Source: DASXUC01 sp036505015
GTDB taxonomy: Bacteria; Sysuimicrobiota; Sysuimicrobiia; Sysuimicrobiales; Kaftiobacteriaceae
NCBI GenBank assembly: GCA_036505015.1
Contig: DASXUC010000008.1
Coordinates: forward strand, 1-40,020
Length of the DNA: 40,020 nucleotides
Direction of reading: 5' to 3'
Shown here: in pieces, positions 32,784-40,020 of the stretch
Position numbering within the stretch: position 1 is the first letter of the stretch
Layout: the number at the start of each line of letters is the position of its first letter
The notes under the pieces: generated by a model
What the model was told of the DNA's origin: nothing
What the model saw: the letters and a program-made list of their open reading frames with translations, nothing else
The model's database searches: none
Position numbers and translations under genes: made by a program

Positions 32784-32819
32784 AGGAACCGGATCAAATC
32801 AAGTCTCAGGAGGCGAGTA

Positions 32820-34013
32820 ATGGCTAACATGCAGCGGTGGGGCAGAACCGTGGTCTTGGCGGCAGTCATCGTTCTGTTTGTGTGGACTACGGCACTCGCC
32901 GATCATGCCAGCGTGACGTTTTCGCAGACGAACAGCAATGCTGGCGGCACGGCGATTCAGGGCGTCGCAACGGGCGGCAATGACGGCACCCATGCCGGCG
33001 TCGGCGTGGTGGGCAAGTCGACCGCCGGGGCTGGGATCGGTGTCTGGGGCCGGGCCACCAACATGTCGGGGAACAACCGGGGCGTCCTGGGCGAGACGGC
33101 ATCCACCGATGGCCGCGGCGTGTATGGCAAGGCCACCGCTGCTTCCGGCGTTACGTACGGAGTCTACGGCGAGTCCAATTCGGCAAGAGGCCGCGGCGTC
33201 TATGGCACGGCCACGGACGCTACCGGCGTCACCTACGGGGTCTACGGCGAGTCCACTTCCACTCTTGGCACCGGCGTGTTTGGTTCGGCCAACCGTTATG
33301 GAGTCTACGGCTCCTCCAGTTCCACAGATGGCCGCGGCGTGTATGGCGAAGCCAACGCCAGTTCCGGTACTACCTTTGGAGTCATCGGCCAGTCCTATTC
33401 CACAAGTGGCCGCGGCGTGTTTGGCCTGGCCCCCGCCGGTTCCGGTATTACCTATGGAGTCCACGGCCAGTCCTATTCCACAAGTGGCCGCGGCGTGTTT
33501 GGCCTGGCCCCCGCCGGTTCCGGCGTCACCTATGGAGTCTACGGCCAGTCCAGTTCCACAGGCGGCACTGGCGTGTTAGGCAAGGCCTCCGCCAGTTCCG
33601 GTACCACCTATGGAGTCTACGGCCAGTCCAATTCCGCAAGTGGCCGCGGCGTATTGGGCGTGGCCACTGACACCTCCGGCGGCGTCACGTATGGGGTCTT
33701 TGGCCAGTCCGATTCCACAAATGGCGCCGGCGTGTTTGGCTTTGCTACCGCCGGTTCCGGTACCACCTATGGGGTCATCGGTCGGTCCAGTTCCCCCGCT
33801 GGTGCCGGCATCTATGGACTGAGTTCTAATGGTTCTTTGGCCGGAAGGTTTGACGGCGGTATCCGTCTCAATACGACCACAGCAAAACCGACCTGCGACG
33901 TCTCGCTGCGCGGGACGTTCTGGCTCACACAGGGCGGAGCAGGGGTAAAGGATCAACTTGAAGTTTGCGCTAAGGACGCAACCAATACGTACGCCTGGCG
34001 CACTCTCTACTAA
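32820..34013 (+). CDS. Secreted GV[YF]G-repeat protein 1 (type A C-terminus)
   Basis: A 397-residue secreted protein of unrecognised family. A signal peptide has its core at residues 10-23 and cleavage after ALA at about 27. A conserved N-terminal module follows (FSQTNSNAGGTAIQ), then about 9.5 copies of a 26-residue repeat GV[YF]G-x8-GV[YF]G-x10 (residues about 82-345), which predicts a beta-helix-like fibre (inference). The C-terminal domain (about 340-397) is type A: GTFWLTQGGAGVKDQLEVCAKD with two cysteines and W-RTLY at the end. AGGAGG lies 6 nt before the ATG. Repeats 5 and 6 are nearly identical at the DNA level. Confidence 0.9.
   Translation: MANMQRWGRTVVLAAVIVLFVWTTALADHASVTFSQTNSNAGGTAIQGVATGGNDGTHAGVGVVGKSTAGAGIGVWGRATNMSGNNRGVLGETASTDGRGVYGKATAASGVTYGVYGESNSARGRGVYGTATDATGVTYGVYGESTSTLGTGVFGSANRYGVYGSSSSTDGRGVYGEANASSGTTFGVIGQSYSTSGRGVFGLAPAGSGITYGVHGQSYSTSGRGVFGLAPAGSGVTYGVYGQSSSTGGTGVLGKASASSGTTYGVYGQSNSASGRGVLGVATDTSGGVTYGVFGQSDSTNGAGVFGFATAGSGTTYGVIGRSSSPAGAGIYGLSSNGSLAGRFDGGIRLNTTTAKPTCDVSLRGTFWLTQGGAGVKDQLEVCAKDATNTYAWRTLY
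33386..33523 (+). repeat. Exact 78-bp-period repeat in repeat protein 1
   Basis: The 60 bp at 33386-33445 recur identically at 33464-33523, a 78-bp offset equal to one 26-residue unit. The identity implies a recent in-frame duplication. Confidence 0.95.
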
Positions 34014-34057
34014 CCGGCTGCGATTGCGAAGTAATCGTTCGAGCACGTCCGACAGTG

Positions 34058-34089
34058 ACGAGCGAGCCCGCGAGGGCTCGTTTCGTTTC
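34058..34089 (+). terminator. Hairpin terminator after repeat protein 1
   Basis: GCGAGCCC (34062-34069), loop GCGA, GGGCTCG-T (34074-34081), then TTTCGTTTCT. The same cassette recurs after repeat proteins 2 and 3. Confidence 0.85.
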
Positions 34090-34139
34090 TGTCGAACCCA
34101 TAGCGCCAACTTAGCGCCCCGAAAGCGGAGGGTGGATTA

Positions 34140-35942
34140 ATGCAGATCATCGGCAGGTGGGCCAAGTCAGTCATCCCAGCCGCGATCATCGTGTTGCTCG
34201 TGTGGACCACGGCGCTGGCCGACCATGCAAGCATCACCTTTTCGCAGACGAACAGCAATGCAGGCGGGACGGCGATTCTCGGCTCGGCGACGGGAGGGAA
34301 CGATGGTACCCATGCCGGCGTCGGTGTGGTCGGCAAATCGACAGCGGGGGTCGGAATCGGTGTCTGGGGTCACGCCACGAACCTGGTTGGAGCCAACCAA
34401 GGCGTGTTAGGCGAGACCGACTCCGCGAGCGGCCGTGGAGTGTATGGTAAGGCTACCGCGACCACCGGCAGCAACTATGGGGTTTTCGGTGACTCCGCAT
34501 CGACGAGCGGTTCTGGAGTTTTCGGTCTTGCCAGCGCTCTCAGTGGTACAACCCACGGTGTATACGGTCAAACCAACTCGACGAGCACCAACACCAGCGG
34601 CGTCTATGGATTAGCCAGCACCATCACCGGCTTCACCACTATCGGTGTCTTCGGTAAGTCCAACTCCAATTCCGGCCGCGGCGTCTACGGCGAAGGGTTT
34701 GTTGGAGTCTTTGGCCAGTCCGCTTCTACGACCGGCCGCGGGGTCGTTGGCGATGCCAGCGCGACCTCCGGCCAGACGTGGGGCGTCTACGGCCAGTCCG
34801 CGTCCGCGTCTGGTTCCGGCGTGTATGGTTTCGGTCACGGCGGCACGGGAGTCACGGGCTATACCGATTCCACCCTGATAGACAACGGCGCCCCGGGCTA
34901 CTATGGTGTCTTTGGGCACGGCCCCGTCGGCGGCGTCAACGGGTGGGCAAGCGCTCCGTCCGGCATTACCTACGGCGTCTTCGGGGAGTCGTCATCCACG
35001 GGCGGCCGCGGCGTCTTCGGGAGGGTCTATGCTACGTCTGGCATTACCTCCGGCGTCTACGGCCAGTCCGCTTCCACGAGCGGCCGCGGGGTCTTTGGTG
35101 ACGCCACCGCGACCTCCGGCCAGACGTACGGCGTCTACGGCCAGTCCGCTTCCACGAGCGGCCGCGGGGTCTTTGGTAATGCCACCGCTACCACCGGCTT
35201 CGCTTACGGCGTAATGGGCCAGACCGCTTCCACGTATGGTTATGGGGTCTACGGAAATGCCCCCGCCACCACCGGCACCGCCACCGGCGTCTTCGGCGAG
35301 TCCTATGGCACGGAAGGCCACGGGGTCTTCGGCGCCGCAAACGCGTACTCCGGCGTCAACTATGGCGTCTACGGCCAGTCCGCTTCCACGGACGGCCGCG
35401 GGGTGTTTGGCTATGCCCTCTCGACGTCGGGCGCCGGCTATGGCGTCTACGGCCAGTCCCTCTCCCCATCTGGCGCCGGCATTTACGGGGTTGGCGCCAA
35501 CGGTGCCCGTGCGGGTGACTTCGCGGGCAATGTGAATGTCACGGGCAACCTCACGGTCAGCGGGACGAAGGGTTTCGTCCAGCCCCATCCGATCCAACCG
35601 GGCAAGGAGATCGTCTACATCGCCCTGGAAGGCCCGGAGGCAGGGACGTACATTCGCGGCACCGGTCGATTGACTCATGGGAAGGCGGTGATCAACCTGC
35701 CCGAGCATTTCGCTCTGGTGACTGAAAACGAGGGTTTGACCGTGCAGTTAACCTCTTTGGGGGCTTGGCTGCAGCTCTACGTGTACCGGCAGAGTCCCCG
35801 GCGGATCGTCGTCCGAGAGGCCCAGGGCAAGAGCGGAACGTTTCATTATCTGGTGCAGGGGATCCGGAAGGGATACGCGCACCACCAGGTGATCCGTAAC
35901 ACCGGCCTGCCGCCGGTTGCCGTGGTGACTCGCCGGCGCTAG
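34140..35942 (+). CDS. Secreted GV[YF]G-repeat protein 2 (type B C-terminus)
   Basis: A 600-residue paralogue, the longest of the four, with about 14 repeat units and a signal peptide ending at ALA (27). Its first 75 or so coding bases are almost identical to those of protein 4. One repeat is expanded by a Gly/Asp/Thr-rich insert (GHGGTGVTGYTDSTLI). After the repeats comes a trimeric-fibre-like stretch (NVTGNLTVSGTK) and a type B C-terminal domain (about 475-595): KGFVQPHPIQPGKEIVYIALEGPEAGTYIRG. The latter resembles the FVI-HP...EGPE-YYRG domain of phage and giant-virus fibre proteins. Function as a surface fibre is inferred; no enzyme motif is visible. Confidence 0.9.
   Translation: MQIIGRWAKSVIPAAIIVLLVWTTALADHASITFSQTNSNAGGTAILGSATGGNDGTHAGVGVVGKSTAGVGIGVWGHATNLVGANQGVLGETDSASGRGVYGKATATTGSNYGVFGDSASTSGSGVFGLASALSGTTHGVYGQTNSTSTNTSGVYGLASTITGFTTIGVFGKSNSNSGRGVYGEGFVGVFGQSASTTGRGVVGDASATSGQTWGVYGQSASASGSGVYGFGHGGTGVTGYTDSTLIDNGAPGYYGVFGHGPVGGVNGWASAPSGITYGVFGESSSTGGRGVFGRVYATSGITSGVYGQSASTSGRGVFGDATATSGQTYGVYGQSASTSGRGVFGNATATTGFAYGVMGQTASTYGYGVYGNAPATTGTATGVFGESYGTEGHGVFGAANAYSGVNYGVYGQSASTDGRGVFGYALSTSGAGYGVYGQSLSPSGAGIYGVGANGARAGDFAGNVNVTGNLTVSGTKGFVQPHPIQPGKEIVYIALEGPEAGTYIRGTGRLTHGKAVINLPEHFALVTENEGLTVQLTSLGAWLQLYVYRQSPRRIVVREAQGKSGTFHYLVQGIRKGYAHHQVIRNTGLPPVAVVTRRR
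35051..35177 (+). repeat. 78-bp-period repeat in repeat protein 2
   Basis: The 49 bp at 35051-35099 recur at 35129-35177, again a 78-bp offset of one unit. Confidence 0.95.
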
Positions 35943-35982
35943 CGACCAACAATCCCGCAGTCCCACCGGTGGAGAGATTCTG

Positions 35983-36020
35983 AACGAAGCGAGCCCGCGA
36001 GGGCTCGTTTCGTTTTCTGT
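35983..36020 (+). terminator. Hairpin terminator after repeat protein 2
   Basis: A 14-bp stem (one G-T pair), AACGAAGCGAGCCC (35983-35996), loop GCGA, and its complement (36001-36014), then TTCTGT. Same cassette as at 34058. Confidence 0.88.
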
Positions 36021-36056
36021 CGAAGGTAGCGCTATCCCGCAGATGGGGGTGGCGTC

Positions 36057-37106
36057 ATGCCCGTGTTGAGCAGGTGGGGACGATCGATTCTGCCGGCAGT
36101 GATCATCGTGTTGTTTGTGTGGACGACGGCGCTGGCCGACCATGCAAGCATCACCTTTTCGCAGACGAACAGCAATGCTGGCGGCACGGCGATCCAGGGC
36201 GTGGCGACGGGCGGCAACGACGGCACCCACGCCGGAGTCGGCGTGGTCGGCAAGTCGACGGCGGAGAGCGGGATCGGTGTCTGGGGTACGGCAAATGCCA
36301 ACTCCGGTGATAGCCGGGGCGTGTATGGGACGTCACTCTCATCCAGTGGTACCGGCGTGTATGGCTCGGCCACCGCGACTTCCGGTGTCACCTACGGGGT
36401 CTTCGGCCGGTCCGCTTCCACGAACGGCCGCGGCGTGTTTGGCTATGCCACCCCTAGCACCGGCACCACTTATGGAGTATATGGTCAGTCCATTTCTACG
36501 GGTGGACGCGGCGTGTATGGGTTAGCCTCAGCCAGTTCCGGCTCCACCTATGGGGTCTACGGCGCGGTCAATTCCACCAGCGGCCGCGGCGTGTACGGCC
36601 TTGCCGCCCCCGTTTCCGGTACCACCTACGGAGTCTACGGCCTGTCCTATTCCACAAGTGGCAGCGGCGTGTATGGCTCGGCCACCGCGACTTCCGGTAC
36701 CACCTACGGGGTCTACGGCCTGTCCAATTCCACCAGCGGCCGCGGCGTGTTCGGCCTTGCCGTCCCCACTTCCGGCACCACCTTTGGAGTCTACGGCCAG
36801 TCCGATTCCACGAACGGCCGCGGCGTGTATGGCTATGCCAGCGCCGGCAGCGGCACCACCTACGGAGTCTACGGCGTGTCCCAATCTCCCCTTGGCGCCG
36901 GCATTCGCGGCTTGGGGTCTAACGGTGCTCTGGCCGGACTGTTTGACGGCGGCATCCGCCTCAATACGACCGCGGCAAAACCGACCTGCAACGCCACGAG
37001 GCGTGGGACATTCTGGCTCACTCAGGGTGGACCAGGGGTGAAGGACACGCTTGAAGTCTGCGCCAAGGACGCAGCCGATAGCTTCGCATGGCGCACGCTC
37101 TACTAG
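36057..37106 (+). CDS. Secreted GV[YF]G-repeat protein 3 (type A C-terminus)
   Basis: A 349-residue paralogue with signal peptide cleavage after ALA (27) and about 7.5 repeat units. The C-terminal domain is type A, as in protein 1: GTFWLTQGGPGVKDTLEVCAKD and W-RTLY at the end, with two cysteines. The signal-peptide/mature junction DNA (from about 36129) is nearly identical to that of protein 2, although the C-terminus is like protein 1, so the gene is a mosaic. GGGGGTGG is the likely ribosome site. Confidence 0.9.
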   Translation: MPVLSRWGRSILPAVIIVLFVWTTALADHASITFSQTNSNAGGTAIQGVATGGNDGTHAGVGVVGKSTAESGIGVWGTANANSGDSRGVYGTSLSSSGTGVYGSATATSGVTYGVFGRSASTNGRGVFGYATPSTGTTYGVYGQSISTGGRGVYGLASASSGSTYGVYGAVNSTSGRGVYGLAAPVSGTTYGVYGLSYSTSGSGVYGSATATSGTTYGVYGLSNSTSGRGVFGLAVPTSGTTFGVYGQSDSTNGRGVYGYASAGSGTTYGVYGVSQSPLGAGIRGLGSNGALAGLFDGGIRLNTTAAKPTCNATRRGTFWLTQGGPGVKDTLEVCAKDAADSFAWRTLY

Positions 37107-37151
37107 CAGCTGCCCCCCTGTAAAGTAGCCCTCCGCGCAGATCGGGAAGCG

Positions 37152-37185
37152 ACGAGCGAGCCCGCGAGGGCTGGTTTCGTTTCTG
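37152..37185 (+). terminator. Degenerate copy of the terminator cassette after repeat protein 3
   Basis: GCGAGCCC-GCGA-GGGCTGG with T-rich TTTCGTTTCT. The C-to-G change weakens the stem compared with the copies at 34058 and 35983. Confidence 0.7.
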
Positions 37186-37231
37186 TCGAACCCTAGCGCC
37201 AACTCAGCGCACGGAGCGGAGGGCGGATCCA

Positions 37232-38479
37232 ATGCACATCATCGGCAGGTGGGCCAAGTCAGTCATCCCAGCCGCGATCATCGTGTTGCTCGTGTGGACC
37301 ACGGCGCTGGCGGATCATGCGAGCGTGACGTTTTCGCAGACGAACAGCAACGTCGGGGGGACGGCGATCCAGGGCGTCGCGACGGGCGGCAATGACGGCA
37401 TCCACGCCGGCGTCGGCGTTGTGGGCAAATCGACGGCCGGGAAAGGGATCGGCGTGTGGGGCCGAGCCAGCCACACGCTAGGAGAGAATACAGGCGTACT
37501 GGGTGAGACGGCGTCCACGAACGGTCGCGGGGTGTTTGGCCGAGCCACGGCCGTTTCTGGTACCACGTATGGAGTCTATGGCGAGTCCAGTTCCACAAGT
37601 GGCCGCTCAGGCGGCGCGGGCTACGGCGTGTATGGCACGGTCACCGCCAGTTCCGGTCCCTCCTTTGGAGTCTACGGTCGGTCCAGTTCCACAGATGGCA
37701 CTGGTGTGTATGGCGCGGCCACCGCCAGTTCCGGTCCCACCTCTGGAGTTTACGGCCAGTCCAATTCCACAAGCGGCCGCGGCGTATACGGGACGGTCAC
37801 CACCGGTACTGGCGCCACCTACGGAGTCTTCGGTCAGTCCAGTTCCACAAGCGGCACTGGTGTGTATGGCGCGGCCACCGCCAGTTCCGGCACCACCTTT
37901 GGGGTCTATGGCCGGTCCGATTCCCCGAGCGGGCGCGGTGTGGTTGGCAGGGCCACCGCCAGTTCCGGCCAAACCTTTGGGGTCGCTGGCGTATCCGAGT
38001 CCCCCTCTGGCGCCGGCATTTTTGGACAAGAGTGGAATGGTTCTTTGGCCGGCCTGTTTTACGGCAACGTGACCATCTCGGGCAACCTCACCGTCAGCGG
38101 GACCAAGAGTTTCGTCCAGCCCCACCCGACCAAGCGGAACAAGGAGATCGTCTACATTGCCCTCGAGGGCCCGGAAGCCGGGACGTACATCCGCGGTTCG
38201 GCTCGGCTCGTGCGGGGGCAGGCGATCATCGAGTTGCCAGACCACTTCGCGCTGGTGACGGCAGACCAGGGTCTCACCGTGCAGTTGACGCCGATGGGAA
38301 GCTGGTTGCAGCTCTACGTGTCCCAGCAGAGTCCCCGACGGATTGTTGTCAGGGAAGCGCAGGGCAAGAATGGAACGTTTCATTATCTGGTGCATGGGAT
38401 CCGCAAGGGCTACGTGCACCACCAGGTGATCCGTGCCAGACAGCCGGTGCGGGCGGTTGCCGTGACCCGAACGCGCTAG
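37232..38479 (+). CDS. Secreted GV[YF]G-repeat protein 4 (type B C-terminus)
   Basis: A 415-residue paralogue with signal peptide (cleavage after ALA, 27), about 6.5 repeat units and a type B C-terminal domain as in protein 2: KSFVQPHPTKRNKEIVYIALEGPEAGTYIRG, then FHYLVHGIRKGY. One unit has a RSGGAGY insertion. Its start and upstream DNA closely match those of protein 2, so the pair 3-4 looks like a duplicate of 1-2. No terminator cassette follows. Instead, a truncated SDR gene begins at its stop codon. Confidence 0.9.
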   Translation: MHIIGRWAKSVIPAAIIVLLVWTTALADHASVTFSQTNSNVGGTAIQGVATGGNDGIHAGVGVVGKSTAGKGIGVWGRASHTLGENTGVLGETASTNGRGVFGRATAVSGTTYGVYGESSSTSGRSGGAGYGVYGTVTASSGPSFGVYGRSSSTDGTGVYGAATASSGPTSGVYGQSNSTSGRGVYGTVTTGTGATYGVFGQSSSTSGTGVYGAATASSGTTFGVYGRSDSPSGRGVVGRATASSGQTFGVAGVSESPSGAGIFGQEWNGSLAGLFYGNVTISGNLTVSGTKSFVQPHPTKRNKEIVYIALEGPEAGTYIRGSARLVRGQAIIELPDHFALVTADQGLTVQLTPMGSWLQLYVSQQSPRRIVVREAQGKNGTFHYLVHGIRKGYVHHQVIRARQPVRAVAVTRTR

Positions 38480-38481
38480 TG

Positions 38482-38574
38482 GCTGCAATCATGTCTGACG
38501 ACGCATCATACATGACCGGTGCGATCGTCGCCGCCGATGGCGGCTGGTCGGCTCACCTAGGGAGCTTCCGGTGA
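38482..38574 (+). pseudogene. C-terminal remnant of a short-chain dehydrogenase (SDR) gene
   Basis: The frame reading AAIMSDDASYMTGAIVAADGGW matches the conserved C-terminus of classical SDR enzymes (SD-ASY-TG). Only about 30 codons remain; the catalytic part is absent. The homology begins within a few bases of the stop of repeat protein 4. The remnant's stop overlaps the next gene's GTG by 4 bp, showing it was once a coupled upstream gene. An ATG at 38491 could express a short peptide, but function is unlikely. Confidence 0.78.
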
Positions 38575-39335
38575 GGGAGCGGTTTGAGATTGCGGAACTG
38601 GCCGTAGGCGGGGCGATCTACGGCGTGCTGGCATGGCGGATCATCGCCAACATCGCCGATGGGCGGTGGGAGACGCTGCTGGCGATGGCGTTGGTCTTCG
38701 CCCTGTACATCGGGGTGTTCTGGCTCCTCGGACGGGTGCTGCGCGCTTACGTGCGCGCGCTGCACCGGCGCTGGCCGGAACGTTACAAAGATCCCGAGCG
38801 GCTGCTCAATCCCGTCGGGCAACTGTCGATTCGGTGGCAGTGGATCGTCCTCACCGTCCTCGCGCTGCTGGGGACGGTCCGCGAGATGGCGGAGAGCGAA
38901 GGAAACGTCACCGTGTTCCTGGCCGTGCTGGATTTCACGATGGCCGGTGTGGTGACGTGGTTCCTGCTGGGGGCCCTTGGGCGGCCGGGGCGGCTGGCGG
39001 TGACAGGCGCGCTTGCCGGTCTGCTGGGCAGCGCGGTCGCCGCGTTTGCGTTTCTCGCGCTGACCGGAGGAGATCCCGGTGACATTGTGCCCCCGGTGGC
39101 GGTGCGGTGGGCTCTCTACGGATTGGCAGCCGGGCTGGGTCTCGGAATGCTGCGGGCCCTGCGACCCGCGGTCCGGCTCGCAATCGGTTTGGCCGCGGGC
39201 ATCATCGCTGCGGGGCTGCTCACGCAACGCGCAGAGGTGACGTTTGTGTGGCCCTATCAGATCTGTCTCGCCGCCGGCTGGTCGCTGGTCCTCGGCCTCA
39301 ACCGCACCGCCGCGGCGGCGCTCAGCTCACCCTAG
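38571..39335 (+). CDS. Multi-pass membrane protein of unknown function
   Basis: A 254-residue protein with about seven hydrophobic segments (roughly 10-28, 35-55, 90-105, 114-133, 140-165, 178-197 and 203-250 as two). I do not recognise the family and see no catalytic motif. The GTG at 38571 follows AGGGAG and overlaps the SDR remnant's stop. Its 3' end overlaps the convergent bactofilin-like gene by 14 bp. Confidence 0.75.
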   Translation: MRERFEIAELAVGGAIYGVLAWRIIANIADGRWETLLAMALVFALYIGVFWLLGRVLRAYVRALHRRWPERYKDPERLLNPVGQLSIRWQWIVLTVLALLGTVREMAESEGNVTVFLAVLDFTMAGVVTWFLLGALGRPGRLAVTGALAGLLGSAVAAFAFLALTGGDPGDIVPPVAVRWALYGLAAGLGLGMLRALRPAVRLAIGLAAGIIAAGLLTQRAEVTFVWPYQICLAAGWSLVLGLNRTAAAALSSP

Positions 39336-40020
39336 GTTCACTCCCACCCATCCGCGCGGACCAGACCTGCGTCCAGAGCGCGCCGAACCCAACCAGAAGC
39401 GCGACGGCCCGGAAGGCCCAGCCCACAAATGGGAGCGAGATCAGGACGACCACGATCAGCACGCCCACCAGCATCTCCATGTAGGGCGAGCGGTTCGGAT
39501 TGCCGGGCTGCAGGCGATTCATCGCCCAGTCCCCGATCCACGCTGCAGTAAACACCTTCGCCGGGTAGAGCGTCGCCAGGTAGAGCAGCAGCGCCACGCC
39601 CCCGACGGGGATGCCTATCACCGTCACGAAGCTCAGCACGATCGCCACCGGGACGACCACGCAGAGCACAAACCCGGTGAGCAGGGCCGGCCAGAATCGC
39701 CGGCTGATCCGGTCGACGACCGTCAGCACCCCGCGCGTACTAAACGCGAGCGCCACGATGCCCAGCACCAGCAGCCAGACGAACTCCAGCAGTGCGCGCC
39801 AGACGGCGAATCCACTCAGGGGGCGGGCCGCGCGGCGGGCCGCGGCCGGCCGCACCGTGCGCTCAATCCCACCCCTGATCTCGGCCCCAGGCTGGATGTC
39901 GGCTTCTCTGGACGCGGTATACGTCAGCTTTCCGGTGATCCGCGCCGAGGGCAGGACGACCAGCGTATCGGCTTCAACCCGCACGTTCCCGGCGATCGTA
40001 CCGCCCAACGTCACCGGCCC
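39322..40020 (-). CDS. Bactofilin-like polymer-forming domain fused to a membrane domain (5' end outside window)
   Basis: The minus-strand frame is open to the window edge. The first part (MTLGGTIAGNVRVEADTL, VLPSARITGKLTY) is the short beta-repeat of bactofilins and other polymer-forming proteins. It is followed by about four membrane helices (FVWLLVLGIVALAF, LLTGFVLCVVVPVAIVL, GVLIVVVLISLPFVG). Such proteins scaffold envelope structures. The reading continues past the GTG at 40014, so the true start lies outside. Convergent 14-bp overlap with the preceding gene. Confidence 0.82.
   Translation of the reverse strand, partial: GPVTLGGTIAGNVRVEADTLVVLPSARITGKLTYTASREADIQPGAEIRGGIERTVRPAAARRAARPLSGFAVWRALLEFVWLLVLGIVALAFSTRGVLTVVDRISRRFWPALLTGFVLCVVVPVAIVLSFVTVIGIPVGGVALLLYLATLYPAKVFTAAWIGDWAMNRLQPGNPNRSPYMEMLVGVLIVVVLISLPFVGWAFRAVALLVGFGALWTQVWSARMGGSEPRVS

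Noticed and set aside
32820..38479. CRISPR or noncoding tandem repeats
   Set aside because: The repeats stay in frame, encode GV[YF]G units and are bounded by signal peptides and folded C-terminal domains.
38491..38574. Genuine small protein gene of 27 codons
   Set aside because: The sequence is an SDR C-terminus without its catalytic part; a remnant is the simpler reading.

Overview
The window is a high-GC bacterial chromosome segment with almost every gene on the + strand. A three-gene tripartite tricarboxylate transporter, an F420-type (LLM) oxidoreductase, an archaeal-type phosphoglycerate mutase, prepilin genes and many short dispersed repeats at gene ends suggest an uncultured soil or subsurface bacterium (Candidatus Rokubacteria, Sysuimicrobiota/CSP1-3 or a relative). 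No rRNA or other phylogenetic marker is present, so this placement is inference. No rRNA, tRNA, CRISPR array or intact transposase was found.

Region 1 (1-13063) is an aromatic-acid catabolic operon. A partial cupin gene on the - strand faces tctC-tctA-tctB (a periplasmic-binding-protein-dependent carboxylate transporter). A bicupin, a class II aldolase/decarboxylase, pcaC, pcaH, pcaG, a two-subunit CoA-transferase, pcaB, a cyclase-family hydrolase, a methyltransferase and apgM follow. From pcaC onward most junctions are 1-4 bp overlaps, implying translational coupling. The genes reconstruct protocatechuate to 3-oxoadipyl-CoA by the beta-ketoadipate route, except that no orthodox pcaD (enol-lactone hydrolase) or pcaF (thiolase) is visible.

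Region 2 (13064-16834) holds a cold-shock protein gene with a strong terminator, a 320-bp gene-free stretch bounded by inverted repeats, a SnoaL-like gene with its own promoter and terminator, and a membrane protein-response regulator-histidine kinase operon preceded by 11-bp direct repeats.

Region 3 (16892-29521) is a second catabolic directon: a 3-hydroxyisobutyrate-dehydrogenase-like enzyme, the two E1 subunits of a 2-oxoacid dehydrogenase, an M24/creatinase-like protein with an altered metal site, an SsuBCA-type ABC transporter, two small cupins, a PYROXD2-like FAD oxidoreductase, an alpha/beta hydrolase resembling the nicotine-pathway C-C hydrolase, and a molybdenum hydroxylase large subunit without its partner subunits. 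A LLM-class flavin oxidoreductase converges on it.

Region 4 (30505-38479) is the most unusual part. Three prepilin-like genes (GspI-, GspJ- and PilX/GspK-like) are followed by four tandem paralogues encoding secreted proteins built from 26-residue GV[YF]G repeats. Their C-terminal domains alternate A-B-A-B. The gene units and intergenic terminators are duplicated, and parts of the arrays are exact 78-bp DNA repeats. I infer a modular, recombining surface-fibre system associated with a pseudopilus. Its right edge abuts the last 27 or so codons of a truncated short-chain dehydrogenase gene, which is still coupled by an ATG/GTGA-style overlap to the following membrane-protein gene. This marks a rearrangement breakpoint. 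The window ends in a partial bactofilin-like membrane protein gene on the - strand.
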